Assembly: GCA_009699165.1 (NCBI GenBank)
Contig: WLOR01000056.1
Location: forward strand, 1 to 9,265
Reading direction: 5' to 3'
From: Actinomycetota bacterium
GTDB lineage: Bacteria; Actinomycetota; Actinomycetes; Nanopelagicales; Nanopelagicaceae
DNA length: 9,265 nt
In this document: positions 1 through 6,401 of the stretch, in pieces
Numbering within the stretch: position 1 is the first letter of the stretch
Layout: every line of letters begins with the position of its first letter
Position numbers and translations under genes: made by a program
The notes under the pieces: model-generated
Seen by the model: the letters and a program-made list of their open reading frames with translations, nothing else
What the model was told of the DNA's origin: nothing
The model's database searches: none

Positions 1-1
1 T

Positions 2-181
2 CCAGATCCAGGTTATCTTGATGTGTATTCATCAACGAAGCCAAGTGCACAAGCACTAGCGTCGCAGGAATCACAAAACCAGCGCCAAGCATTCAAAAGC
101 ATGTTCACCGCGCTAACAACGACGTGTATCGCTGCTCCACTTTACATCTTCCACTGGAGGCAGACTAAGAAAGATTCTTAA
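2..181 (+). CDS. C-terminal fragment of an unrecognised, probably membrane protein
   Basis: An open frame enters from the left edge and ends at TAA 179-181, giving the last 59 residues of a protein whose start lies outside the window. The fragment has a polar Ser/Gln-rich stretch followed by a short hydrophobic segment (roughly residues 35-50 of the fragment, around FTALTTTCIAAPLYIF), and ends with His-Trp-Arg and a basic tail (KKDS). This is the look of a last membrane helix with a positively charged cytoplasmic end. The P-L-Y-x-x-H-W-R pattern faintly recalls the end of DUF5671-type membrane domains, but that is only an impression. Its stop codon directly abuts the stop of the convergent gene at 182, with no room for a terminator. 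That it is coding is likely from the frame and the stop-to-stop fit; its function is unknown. Confidence 0.5.
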   Translation, partial: PDPGYLDVYSSTKPSAQALASQESQNQRQAFKSMFTALTTTCIAAPLYIFHWRQTKKDS

Positions 182-595
182 TCAGCGAAGAGCTATAGGT
201 CGCAAATCTGAATCATTAAACAAATACCATTGGATATTGCACACTTGCACTGGATGGTCTAAATCCTCACCCCGCCACGAATCAGTTGATTCTGCAAAAT
301 CGAAATTCTTGAGAACATGGTGGTGTAAACCATCGGTATGTATAAACCACTCTTCCCAGATTACGTCAGTCTTTGGCTTTGAAACCGGATGTAGGTGTAG
401 AACTCCACTGGCGATTACCGAGTTAGGCATCCAAGAAAAAACTAATCCACTGAACGGTGACTGTTGAAGCGCTGAATCATTGAGTGGTTTTAAGAAAACC
501 TCCTCGTAGCTGATTCCAAGTTTGTCGCAAAATTGAATCAGATCAATCTCAGTCCATCGCTGCAGGATCTCTGTTTTCCAATCAGTGGTACTCAT
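182..595 (-). CDS. hypothetical protein, 137 aa, not recognised
   Basis: The gene reads leftward from ATG (593-595) to TGA (182-184). A good Shine-Dalgarno GAGGAAG (604-610 on the complementary strand) sits 8 nt before the ATG and supports this start. The product is an acidic, tryptophan-rich soluble protein (Trp at about residues 6, 14, 55, 80, 83, 107 and 123). It has no signal peptide or membrane segment. There is an HHH at residues 91-93, but I see no catalytic or zinc motif I can name. The second half, with alternating aromatic and polar residues, looks mainly beta, which might suit a small ligand-binding fold; that is only a guess. It is divergent from the sugar transporter operon and shares its 209-bp control region, so a regulatory link is possible but not shown. 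I do not recognise the family. Confidence 0.7.
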   Translation of the reverse strand: MSTTDWKTEILQRWTEIDLIQFCDKLGISYEEVFLKPLNDSALQQSPFSGLVFSWMPNSVIASGVLHLHPVSKPKTDVIWEEWFIHTDGLHHHVLKNFDFAESTDSWRGEDLDHPVQVCNIQWYLFNDSDLRPIALR

Positions 596-647
596 ACGTA
601 ATGCTTCCTCATCGCTCTATAAACGTTGTGACTGTGGTGACTTGAGC

Positions 648-671
648 ATTTATAACAAAATTGTTATCAAT
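648..671. promoter_or_regulatory. AT-rich palindrome, candidate regulator-binding site
   Basis: The arms ATAACAA (652-658) and TTGTTAT (661-667) are perfect inverted repeats around AA. The symmetry continues outward through ATT (648-650) and AAT (669-671), with one mismatched pair (651/668). That makes 10 of 11 paired positions. It lies between the divergent genes, 53 bp before the start of the 137-aa gene and about 17 bp before the -35 of the transporter promoter. It lacks the central CG typical of LacI-family operators, so a different regulator, or a start-site element for either gene, is possible. The symmetry is seen; a binding role is inferred. Confidence 0.45.
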
Positions 672-688
672 CTCAGGCCCCCTGTGGC

Positions 689-719
689 TTGACGGGTGAC
701 GGTAGCACAGAGATAGGGT
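689..719 (+). promoter_or_regulatory. Candidate promoter of the sugar transporter operon
   Basis: A -35 like TTGACG (689-694) is followed after 19 bp by an actinobacterial -10 like TAGGGT (714-719). An alternative -10 is GATAGG (712-717) with 17-bp spacing. Transcription would start near 726, giving a leader of about 80 nt before the ATG at 805. The expected start falls inside the palindrome at 724-735, as expected of a repressible promoter. Confidence 0.5.
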
Positions 720-723
720 TCGG

Positions 724-735
724 GACAACGTTGTC
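724..735. promoter_or_regulatory. LacI-type operator at the transporter promoter
   Basis: GACAACGTTGTC is a perfect 12-bp palindrome with a central CG, the standard layout for LacI/PurR-family operators, where the hinge-helix leucines pry open the central CpG. A wider reading, GGGACAAC/GTTGTCTC (722-737), matches at 7 of 8 pairs. It covers the predicted transcription start, so a bound repressor would block initiation. The natural candidate binder is the LacI-family protein encoded at the end of the same operon (3665-4690). Confidence 0.6.
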
Positions 736-739
736 TCAT

Positions 740-774
740 GTGTAAAAACGGGGACGAAATATTCGTCCCTACAC
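740..774 (+). promoter_or_regulatory. Leader stem-loop / second inverted repeat
   Basis: GGGACGAA (751-758) and TTCGTCCC (762-769) form an 8-bp perfect stem with loop ATA. An outer stem, GTGTA (740-744) with TACAC (770-774), stacks on it across a 6-nt one-sided bulge. It lies in the leader of the binding-protein mRNA, 30 nt before the start codon. It could stabilise the 5' end of the message. As DNA it could be a second regulator site, since its outer GGGAC/GTCCC resembles the operator at 722-737. It is not followed by a U-run, so it is unlikely to be a terminator. Confidence 0.45.
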
Positions 775-804
775 TAACGTCCAAGAATCGAAAGGTATTA
801 ATTA

Positions 805-1797
805 ATGAACTCATTTAAGAAGCTATCTGCTGGCTTAGTTGCCGCAGGTGTAGCAGGCGCTTTGCTTACTGGAACAGTTGTAGCTCCAGCACATGCAGCA
901 AACAAGAAAATCGCATTTGTTATGGGTGCAGAGTCTGATCCATTTTTCCAAGCGATGAAGGTTGGCGCAGAGGCTGCTGCCAAGGCAAACAACATTGATC
1001 TAATCTGGCAGGGAGATCCATCTGAGTACTCACCAGCAACTCAGATTCCAGTTGTTGACCAGGTTCTAGCACTCAAGCCAGATGGACTTGTTCTAATCCC
1101 AACTGATCCAACTGCTCTTCAAGCATCAGTCACAAAGGCAAAAGCGGCCGGCATCCCTGTCATTAACGTTGACACACGTGTTGGTGATTTAACTGATGTA
1201 CTTTCATTCATCACTGGCGACAACGCTGACGGTGGAGCAAAGGCAGCCGATGCACTTGCAAAGGCAATCAAGTGGAAGAAGGGCGGCAGCTACCAAGTAG
1301 TTGTTGGTCTTACATCTGCAACAGCAACTACAAACGTTGCACGCCTTAATGGTTTCTCAAAGGCAATTGCTAAGAAGTACCCTGGTATCAAAATTGTTGA
1401 TAAGGCGTACTCACAATCTCAGCCAGCAAAGGCGAACACAAACGTTTCTAACTGGCTCACAAAGTATCCAAAGCTTTCAGGAATCTTTGCAATTGACGGA
1501 ACAAACGCTGCAGGTGCAGCAGCTGCTCTACAGGCAAAGGGTCTAACTGGCAAGATTGCTCTTGTTGGATACGATGCTTACAAGACAAACGTTGACCTGA
1601 TTGGTAAGGGTGTATTTACAGCTCTTGTTGCTCAGGATCCAGCAGCCGAGGCTAAGTTAGCAATTGAGACACTTGTTAAGTTCTTTGCAACTGGCTCAAA
1701 AGATGGAATTAAGGCTGAGGTCGTTATTCCAAACGTTGTGCTTTCAAAGACAACATCAAAGGCTGATTTAGCTAAGTACACATACGTTCAAAAGTAA
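805..1797 (+). CDS. Sugar ABC transporter substrate-binding protein (RbsB-like)
   Basis: Extracellular solute-binding protein of the ribose-type periplasmic-binding-protein family (Peripla_BP_4). It captures a monosaccharide or similar solute and delivers it to the permease encoded downstream. The 330 residues begin with a classical signal peptide: a K5-K6 positive start, a hydrophobic core at 8-27, and an AHA cleavage site after residue 31. The mature N-terminus has the beta strand and loop typical of the family (KKIAFVM, then SDPFF at 44-48). Likely ligand-contact positions by family pattern are F47, D123, R180, D231/N234, D257 and Q277. There is no cysteine, hence no lipobox, which is odd for a monoderm, where such proteins are usually lipid-anchored. 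An SD-like GAAAGGT (790-796) precedes the ATG by 8 nt. Lys is mostly AAG and Asn mostly AAC, suggesting high expression. The ligand cannot be deduced. Confidence 0.92.
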   Translation: MNSFKKLSAGLVAAGVAGALLTGTVVAPAHAANKKIAFVMGAESDPFFQAMKVGAEAAAKANNIDLIWQGDPSEYSPATQIPVVDQVLALKPDGLVLIPTDPTALQASVTKAKAAGIPVINVDTRVGDLTDVLSFITGDNADGGAKAADALAKAIKWKKGGSYQVVVGLTSATATTNVARLNGFSKAIAKKYPGIKIVDKAYSQSQPAKANTNVSNWLTKYPKLSGIFAIDGTNAAGAAAALQAKGLTGKIALVGYDAYKTNVDLIGKGVFTALVAQDPAAEAKLAIETLVKFFATGSKDGIKAEVVIPNVVLSKTTSKADLAKYTYVQK

Positions 1798-1853
1798 GTA
1801 CATAGCAGTAGCTAGATTGGGCTTCTAGTTTTCTAGAGGTTCAGGGTGCAGAA

Positions 1854-1886
1854 TAACCAGCGCCCCCGTTAAGGGGGCGCTGGTTA
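1854..1886 (+). terminator. Strong intra-operon hairpin (partial terminator or mRNA stabiliser)
   Basis: TAACCAGCGCCCCC (1854-1867) pairs perfectly with GGGGGCGCTGGTTA (1873-1886) across the loop GTTAA, a 14-bp GC-rich stem. No U-run follows, so it is not a classical intrinsic terminator, although U-less stems are proposed to work in actinobacteria. It sits between the binding-protein and permease genes. There it would reduce read-through or protect the upstream mRNA from 3' decay, giving more binding protein than permease. A weaker stem just before it pairs 1822-1828 with 1833-1839 around TTTT. Confidence 0.75.
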
Positions 1887-1907
1887 CTTACAAAGAGAGA
1901 AGTAGAG

Positions 1908-2906
1908 ATGACATCAGAGCAAGGCGTGAAAGCTTTCGCCAAGAAATTGATTGGTAATCAACAGTTTTTACTGCTTCTCGTGTGGTTTGCAATGATTGCA
2001 TTCTTTTCAGCTTTCAACAGTATCTTTTTTAGCACAGCTGTATTTGGAAATATTCTCCTCGACTGGGCACCAGTAGTCTTGATGGCAGTTGGTCAAACTT
2101 TTGTCATTATTTCTGGAGGAATTGATTTATCCGTAGGATCAACAGTTGCCTTATCTGGTGTAGTCGCCGCATTTCAAATGCAATACATGATGAATGCGGG
2201 GAGGAACCAGTGGCTTGCCATTGCAGTTGGAACACTTGTGGCAGCGTTAACTGGAGTTGTCATTGGATTAGTAAATGGCTTTCTTATTACTAAGGCAAAG
2301 ATCGTTCCTTTCATTGCCACTTTAGTGACGATGGGTGCTGCATCAGGATTAGCGATCGTGTACTCCGGTGGCGCGCCTATCGGTGGCGGACCGGATAAAG
2401 CAATCACGTTGAGCGTGCCATGGCTTGGACCGCTGTCATCTCCAGGAATCGCAGTGATCTTTATCGTGCTCATCTGTGGACTTTTCTTACATCGTGCGCG
2501 CTTTGGCCGTTACACATTTGCCATTGGCTCTAACGAATTCGCGGCTCGCAGTGCGGGTATAAATGTCAACCGCCACTATATGAAGATTTATGCACTCTCA
2601 GGACTGCTATCTGGTTTGGCAGGAATGTATTTCTACTGCCGCTTAGGTTCAGGTGCGCCAACATCAGGTTACGGTGGAGAACTAGATGCGATTGCCTCTG
2701 TAGTTATCGGTGGAGCAGCCTTATCCGGTGGAATTGGGCGGATAACTGGCACAGTTTTAGGCGCATTGATTCTCACGACAACAACGTCGGGATTAATTAT
2801 TATTGGTGTCGCCCCTGATTGGAAGCAAGTTGTCGTAGCGATTTTAATTGCAGCTGCGGTATTGCTACAAGGATTAAAATCTGGTTCACGAGGGGGTTCA
2901 CGATGA
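1908..2906 (+). CDS. Sugar ABC transporter permease (RbsC family)
   Basis: Membrane-spanning subunit of a ribose/xylose/fructose-type importer (BPD_transp_2 family), expected to work as a homodimer with the ATPase encoded next. The 332-residue length is typical. Diagnostic stretches are the VGQTFVIISGGIDLSVGS block at residues 61-78, the cytoplasmic coupling loop FGRYTFAIGSNEFAARSAGI at about 199-218, and the Gly-rich SVVIGGAALSGGIGRITGT region at about 264-282. Hydrophobic helices run from about residue 20 to 42 and repeatedly up to about 322. The tail is basic and cytoplasmic (KSGSRGGSR). A purine-rich weak SD (AGAGAGAAG, 1894-1902) precedes the ATG. The gene lies behind the strong hairpin at 1854-1886 and overlaps the ATPase gene by ATGA, so the two are probably translationally coupled. 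Confidence 0.93.
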   Translation: MTSEQGVKAFAKKLIGNQQFLLLLVWFAMIAFFSAFNSIFFSTAVFGNILLDWAPVVLMAVGQTFVIISGGIDLSVGSTVALSGVVAAFQMQYMMNAGRNQWLAIAVGTLVAALTGVVIGLVNGFLITKAKIVPFIATLVTMGAASGLAIVYSGGAPIGGGPDKAITLSVPWLGPLSSPGIAVIFIVLICGLFLHRARFGRYTFAIGSNEFAARSAGINVNRHYMKIYALSGLLSGLAGMYFYCRLGSGAPTSGYGGELDAIASVVIGGAALSGGIGRITGTVLGALILTTTTSGLIIIGVAPDWKQVVVAILIAAAVLLQGLKSGSRGGSR

Positions 2907-3658
2907 CTTCGCCACTGTATGAAGTACGAAACATTAGTAAGAAATACGGTTCAGTCACTGCGCTAGATAGCGCGGATTTTCAGATTAATCCAGGCGAGAT
3001 CGTAGGTTTAGTCGGTGACAATGGAGCCGGTAAATCAACTCTTGTAAAGGTTTTATCAGGTGCCCATAAGCCAACATCAGGGCAGATTTTTCTAGAGGGA
3101 CAAGAAGTGTCATGGGATTCACCACGCGATGCGATTGAAGCTGGAGTCGAAACTCTTTACCAAGATTCTGGACTCGCTCCGCATCTGACTGTGGGCGCAA
3201 ATGTATTCCTTGGGCGTGAAAAATATCTCCCCGGCTTATTAGGAAAATTTGGATTCCTCGATAACAAAGCGATGAATAAAGAGGCGCATGAGGATTTAGA
3301 GCGCGTAGGAATCGCTGTACCGGCATCCAACCGTTCAATTTCACAATTATCTGGTGGCCAGCGACAAGCAGTTGCAATAGGACGGGCAGTATCTTGGGCA
3401 TCAAAGGTGATTATTTTGGATGAACCAACCAATCACTTGGGTGCTCGGCAGGCCGGCGAAGTCCTTGAAGTTATGAAGGCAGCTAAGACCAAAGGCCTCG
3501 GTGTTGTTTTTATCTCACACACACTGCCACACGTGTTGGCTGTAACAGATCGAATCGTTGTGTTGCGACTGGGTAAAATCGTTGCGAATGCACCAACATC
3601 AGAGTTCGACGCTGAGAAACTGCTTGGGACTATTACAGGTCTTAATCAACTACAGTAA
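2903..3658 (+). CDS. Sugar ABC transporter ATP-binding protein (single-domain, FrcA-like)
   Basis: Cytoplasmic ATPase that powers the importer. The start is the ATG at 2903, which overlaps the permease TGA (ATGA) and follows an SD, AGGGGG (2891-2896), by 6 nt. The same frame is open further upstream, but the added residues do not look like ABC protein. The 251-residue product has one complete nucleotide-binding domain: Walker A GDNGAGKST (38-46), Q-loop Q87, signature LSGGQRQ (149-155), Walker B VIILDE (169-174) with catalytic E174, and switch His206. The segment after Walker B reads PTNHLG rather than the more common PTAALG. Ribose-type systems usually carry a double-length ATPase (RbsA, about 500 aa). 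A single domain points to the FrcA type, which acts as a homodimer. The end of the protein lacks a regulatory domain. Confidence 0.93.
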   Translation: MTSPLYEVRNISKKYGSVTALDSADFQINPGEIVGLVGDNGAGKSTLVKVLSGAHKPTSGQIFLEGQEVSWDSPRDAIEAGVETLYQDSGLAPHLTVGANVFLGREKYLPGLLGKFGFLDNKAMNKEAHEDLERVGIAVPASNRSISQLSGGQRQAVAIGRAVSWASKVIILDEPTNHLGARQAGEVLEVMKAAKTKGLGVVFISHTLPHVLAVTDRIVVLRLGKIVANAPTSEFDAEKLLGTITGLNQLQ

Positions 3659-3664
3659 ATCTAT

Positions 3665-4690
3665 ATGAACAGCGATATCAATCGCCCACGCCCCACAATT
3701 CGTGAGGTCGCTGCGCTATCAGGAACCAGTATCAAGACGGTTTCTCGCGTACTTAACGGTGTTTCAACAGTAGATCCTGCACTGGTGAAGAGAGTAAATA
3801 AGGCGATCAAAGAGTTAAATTATCGGCCAAATGTTACTGCCGGAAATCTACGCAGAGTAAATGGTCGCACCAACACCATTGGGCTATTGCTCAAAGATAT
3901 AGCCAACCCGTTCTCATCAGAGCTTCACCGTGCAATTGAAAATCTTGCACGTGAAAGAGGGGTTGATGTTTTAGCGGGAAGTCTGGATGAGCAACCTGAG
4001 CGGGAGAGGGATTTAATCGCAACCCTCATCGCACGCCGAGTCGATGGATTAATAATCGTCCCAACTAGCAGTGATCATGCTTACCTGCAAAAAGAGCGTG
4101 CTTCTGGAATGCCGATAGTCTTTGTTGACCGCCCTCCAAATAATCTCACGGCAGATACTGTTGTCGCGACAAATGCACTGAGCGCACAGGCTGCAACTGA
4201 ACATTTAATTGGCAATGGACATAAGAGAATCGCATACGTTGGAGATTCACAGAGTATTTTTACGGCTGCAGAGAGATTTACTGGTTTCAAGGCTGCATTA
4301 CAAAAAGCAAAACTGAAATTAGATCCATCGATAATTCACCACGGAAGTGAAGGCCATGATGATGTCGCCCAGTTTATTGACAGTGTTTTTGCACGTGAAA
4401 ATCCTCCCACAGCAATCTTTGCAAGTCAGAACTTTGTCACGATTGCAGCAATACGAGCGCTGAAGCACAAAGGTTTAGAGAAGAAGGTAGCTCTCGTTGG
4501 TTTTGATGATCTTGCCTTTGCCGACTTACTTGATCCAGGGATTTCGCTAGTGACTCAAGATATTTCAGCGATGGCAAACGTTGCATCTGGCTTACTGTTT
4601 GAGCGTTTGAATGGAAAAAATTCAAAGGCCGAGACTCATGAAATTCCAACGATTTTCACCCCACGTGGATCAGGTGAAATTCCAAACTAG
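3665..4690 (+). CDS. LacI-family transcriptional repressor of the transporter operon
   Basis: DNA-binding regulator with an N-terminal helix-turn-helix (about residues 10-31: [21 protein letters not shown]), a hinge helix around 56-64 keeping the leucine that inserts into the minor groove (L62), and a periplasmic-binding-protein-like effector domain (about 71-341). Length (341 aa) is normal. Starting at ATG 3665 puts the HTH about 10 residues in, as usual. No clear SD is seen; the start lies 6 nt after the ATPase stop, so expression probably depends on translation of the ATPase gene. Position in the operon suggests that the transported solute, or a derivative, is the effector and that the target is the palindrome at 724-735, which makes the gene autoregulated. 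That link is inferred. The stop TAG overlaps the stop of the convergent trhO gene. Confidence 0.92.
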   Translation: MNSDINRPRPTIREVAALSGTSIKTVSRVLNGVSTVDPALVKRVNKAIKELNYRPNVTAGNLRRVNGRTNTIGLLLKDIANPFSSELHRAIENLARERGVDVLAGSLDEQPERERDLIATLIARRVDGLIIVPTSSDHAYLQKERASGMPIVFVDRPPNNLTADTVVATNALSAQAATEHLIGNGHKRIAYVGDSQSIFTAAERFTGFKAALQKAKLKLDPSIIHHGSEGHDDVAQFIDSVFARENPPTAIFASQNFVTIAAIRALKHKGLEKKVALVGFDDLAFADLLDPGISLVTQDISAMANVASGLLFERLNGKNSKAETHEIPTIFTPRGSGEIPN

Positions 4691-5595
4691 CCTATAAGTT
4701 CGCGGTTTCGCTTAATCTCTCGATCGTGCTTGCATGGACGATCCAAGTGCGAGTCATAACAGGCATCACAGAGTAAAACTAGTTGATGGCACTCGGCTTT
4801 TTGGCAGTTTCTAAACTCTTTGGTTGGGCCATTGCAGTGAGCACATTCACCGATTAATTTTGTATGATCGCTGAAGTCAATGGTGAGTCGGTCATCGAAT
4901 GTATAGAGGGAGCCCTCCCAAAGACCGTCATCACCAAAAGCATTACCGTAGCGAACGATTCCGCCCTTGACCTGGTAGACCTCATTAAATCCACGATTTT
5001 TCATGACAACTGACAAGATTTCACAGCGGATTCCACCAGTGCAGTAGGTGACAACAGGCTTATCTTTTAAGTGATCGTACTTGCCGCTTTCTATCTCTTT
5101 AACGAAATCGTGTGATGTCGTTACGTCAGGCACAACCGCGTTTTTAAACTTTCCAATTTTTGCTTCGAATGCGTTGCGGCCGTCAAAGAAAAAGACATCA
5201 TCGCCACGCTCTTCAACTAACTTATTAACCTCTTCGGGGCGAAGATGAATTCCACCACCGATAACACCATTCTCATCGACCTTTATCTCTCCAGGATTTC
5301 CGAATGCAACTAGTTCATCTTTAACTTTAATCTTGAGCTTAGGAAAGTCATGTCCAGTGCCTTCAGACCATTTGAAATCAATTTTCTTGAAGCCTGGGTA
5401 TTGGCGCGTGTTTTTGATGTACTTTTTCACATCATCCATATTGCCGCCAAGAGTGCCGTTGATGCCATGAGGTGAGATGAGAATGCGGCCCTTTATATTT
5501 AGGGATTCACATAGAGTTTTCTGCCATAACTTAACGGCCTGCGGATCTGAAATTGGAGCAAAGCCATAGTAAAGAATTACTTTATTAAAGTTCAT
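4687..5595 (-). CDS. trhO: tRNA uridine(34) hydroxylase, rhodanese-type (TrhO/YceA)
   Basis: Enzyme of the UPF0176/YceA family, known to make 5-hydroxyuridine at the tRNA wobble position in an oxygen-dependent way. In the 302 residues there is an N-terminal acylphosphatase-like domain with GINGTLGG (44-51) and a central rhodanese domain with [15 protein letters not shown] (136-150). The active loop is CTGGIRCE (185-192), with C185 the expected catalytic cysteine. A C-terminal Cys-rich region follows (C251, C254, C264, C269, C276, C279, C288) and probably binds zinc. The canonical rhodanese 'DVRN' is DGRN here. It is the last gene of a four-gene operon: the stop of the hydrolase gene lies 2 nt before its ATG, and its SD (AAAGGG, complement of 5606-5611) is inside that gene. 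I see no functional tie to its neighbours beyond co-transcription. Confidence 0.93.
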   Translation of the reverse strand: MNFNKVILYYGFAPISDPQAVKLWQKTLCESLNIKGRILISPHGINGTLGGNMDDVKKYIKNTRQYPGFKKIDFKWSEGTGHDFPKLKIKVKDELVAFGNPGEIKVDENGVIGGGIHLRPEEVNKLVEERGDDVFFFDGRNAFEAKIGKFKNAVVPDVTTSHDFVKEIESGKYDHLKDKPVVTYCTGGIRCEILSVVMKNRGFNEVYQVKGGIVRYGNAFGDDGLWEGSLYTFDDRLTIDFSDHTKLIGECAHCNGPTKEFRNCQKAECHQLVLLCDACYDSHLDRPCKHDREIKRNRELIG

Positions 5596-5597
5596 CT

Positions 5598-6398
5598 CTA
5601 TTGAGCCCTTTCTGCTAATAACAACGGAGTTAAATCATGAGGCTCAATCCTTTGTGGCCACGTTGGATTTGGTCGCCCAAACCCTTGTGCCAGCACAAAT
5701 GATGCGCGCTCTTGTGGGGTATCTCCGCCATGCCCGCCAATATCTAAATGTCCATGGTCTGTAGTAATCACTACCAACCATGGCTCATCTTCACTTGCCC
5801 GAGCCCGTACCGCCGTGAGTAGATTCTCCACGTAAGTATCGATTCGTGCAATTGCCTGCCTGTATTCATCGCCAACGGAGCCATGAACATGGCCAGCCTC
5901 ATCAACTCCACAGAAATAAACGAAGGAAACATCAGGGCCATGGTTGCTTATGGCGTAAAAGGCAGCGGATTGAATCTCGGCATCTATTTTTGTATAGCCA
6001 TATGTTTCACCATCTCGAGTGATGACTCGATGCTGATATGCCTTTTGTTGCTCACGCCGCTCCTGAATAACTGGACCATGACCGGCAGGGTCAACGAGCG
6101 GTGGCCATCCTGCAGCTGCAAATGTTGTTGTACTTTGATCTTGGTAGTAGGCAAGTGATAATAAATCTGGGCGATACAAAAGTTTGTGACCGATAAATGA
6201 GTTATCGCGAACGCCGTGTTGCTCATGAGTCGAACCTGTCAGCAGAGTCGACCAACTTGGCCCCGACCATGTTGGTGGCTGCATGGTCAACTCTGAAAAG
6301 TATGCAGAGTTTTTAAGAGCAGCTATCGAAGGTGAGGATTCGATAGCGCTACTAAAATTGAGGCCATCGATTCCAATGAGAAGGATTTTGCTCTTCAT
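5598..6398 (-). CDS. Alkaline-phosphatase superfamily phosphodiesterase/nucleotide pyrophosphatase
   Basis: Probable cytoplasmic metal-dependent phosphohydrolase (type I phosphodiesterase / nucleotide pyrophosphatase fold), 266 residues, shorter than secreted ENPP enzymes. The whole two-metal site can be read: D11 in LLIGIDGLN, nucleophile position S45 in PPTWSGPSW (Thr in most NPPs), [12 protein letters not shown] (52-63) as family backbone, D166 and H170 in [10 protein letters not shown]214 and H215 in TTDHGH, and H223 in GGHGG. There is no signal peptide or membrane segment. The substrate is unknown; serine as nucleophile fits phosphodi- or monoester hydrolysis. The ATG (6396-6398) lies 3 nt after the stop of the methyltransferase gene, and 2 nt separate its stop from trhO. 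Related folds include phosphopentomutase and phosphoglycerate mutase, but their additional domains are absent. Confidence 0.85.
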   Translation of the reverse strand: MKSKILLIGIDGLNFSSAIESSPSIAALKNSAYFSELTMQPPTWSGPSWSTLLTGSTHEQHGVRDNSFIGHKLLYRPDLLSLAYYQDQSTTTFAAAGWPPLVDPAGHGPVIQERREQQKAYQHRVITRDGETYGYTKIDAEIQSAAFYAISNHGPDVSFVYFCGVDEAGHVHGSVGDEYRQAIARIDTYVENLLTAVRARASEDEPWLVVITTDHGHLDIGGHGGDTPQERASFVLAQGFGRPNPTWPQRIEPHDLTPLLLAERAQ

Positions 6399-6401
6399 TT
6401 A

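Noticed and set aside
619..630. AACGTTGT-containing half-site as a second LacI operator
   Set aside because: Only 8 of 12 positions match GACAACGTTGTC and the left half is poor; this could easily be chance.
1301..1546. Gln/Leu-rich open frame inside the binding-protein gene
   Set aside because: It is a frame shadow of a strongly biased gene, with no SD and no recognisable domain.
1331..1592. Repeated AAACGTTG strings inside the binding-protein gene as operators
   Set aside because: They are preferred codons for Thr-Asn-Val in a highly biased gene and lack palindromic flanks.
2819..2902. Upstream extension of the ATPase frame to an ATG at 2819
   Set aside because: The extra 28 residues overlap the permease gene and do not resemble an ABC protein. 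The ATG at 2903 has an SD, the ATGA overlap and the right distance to Walker A.
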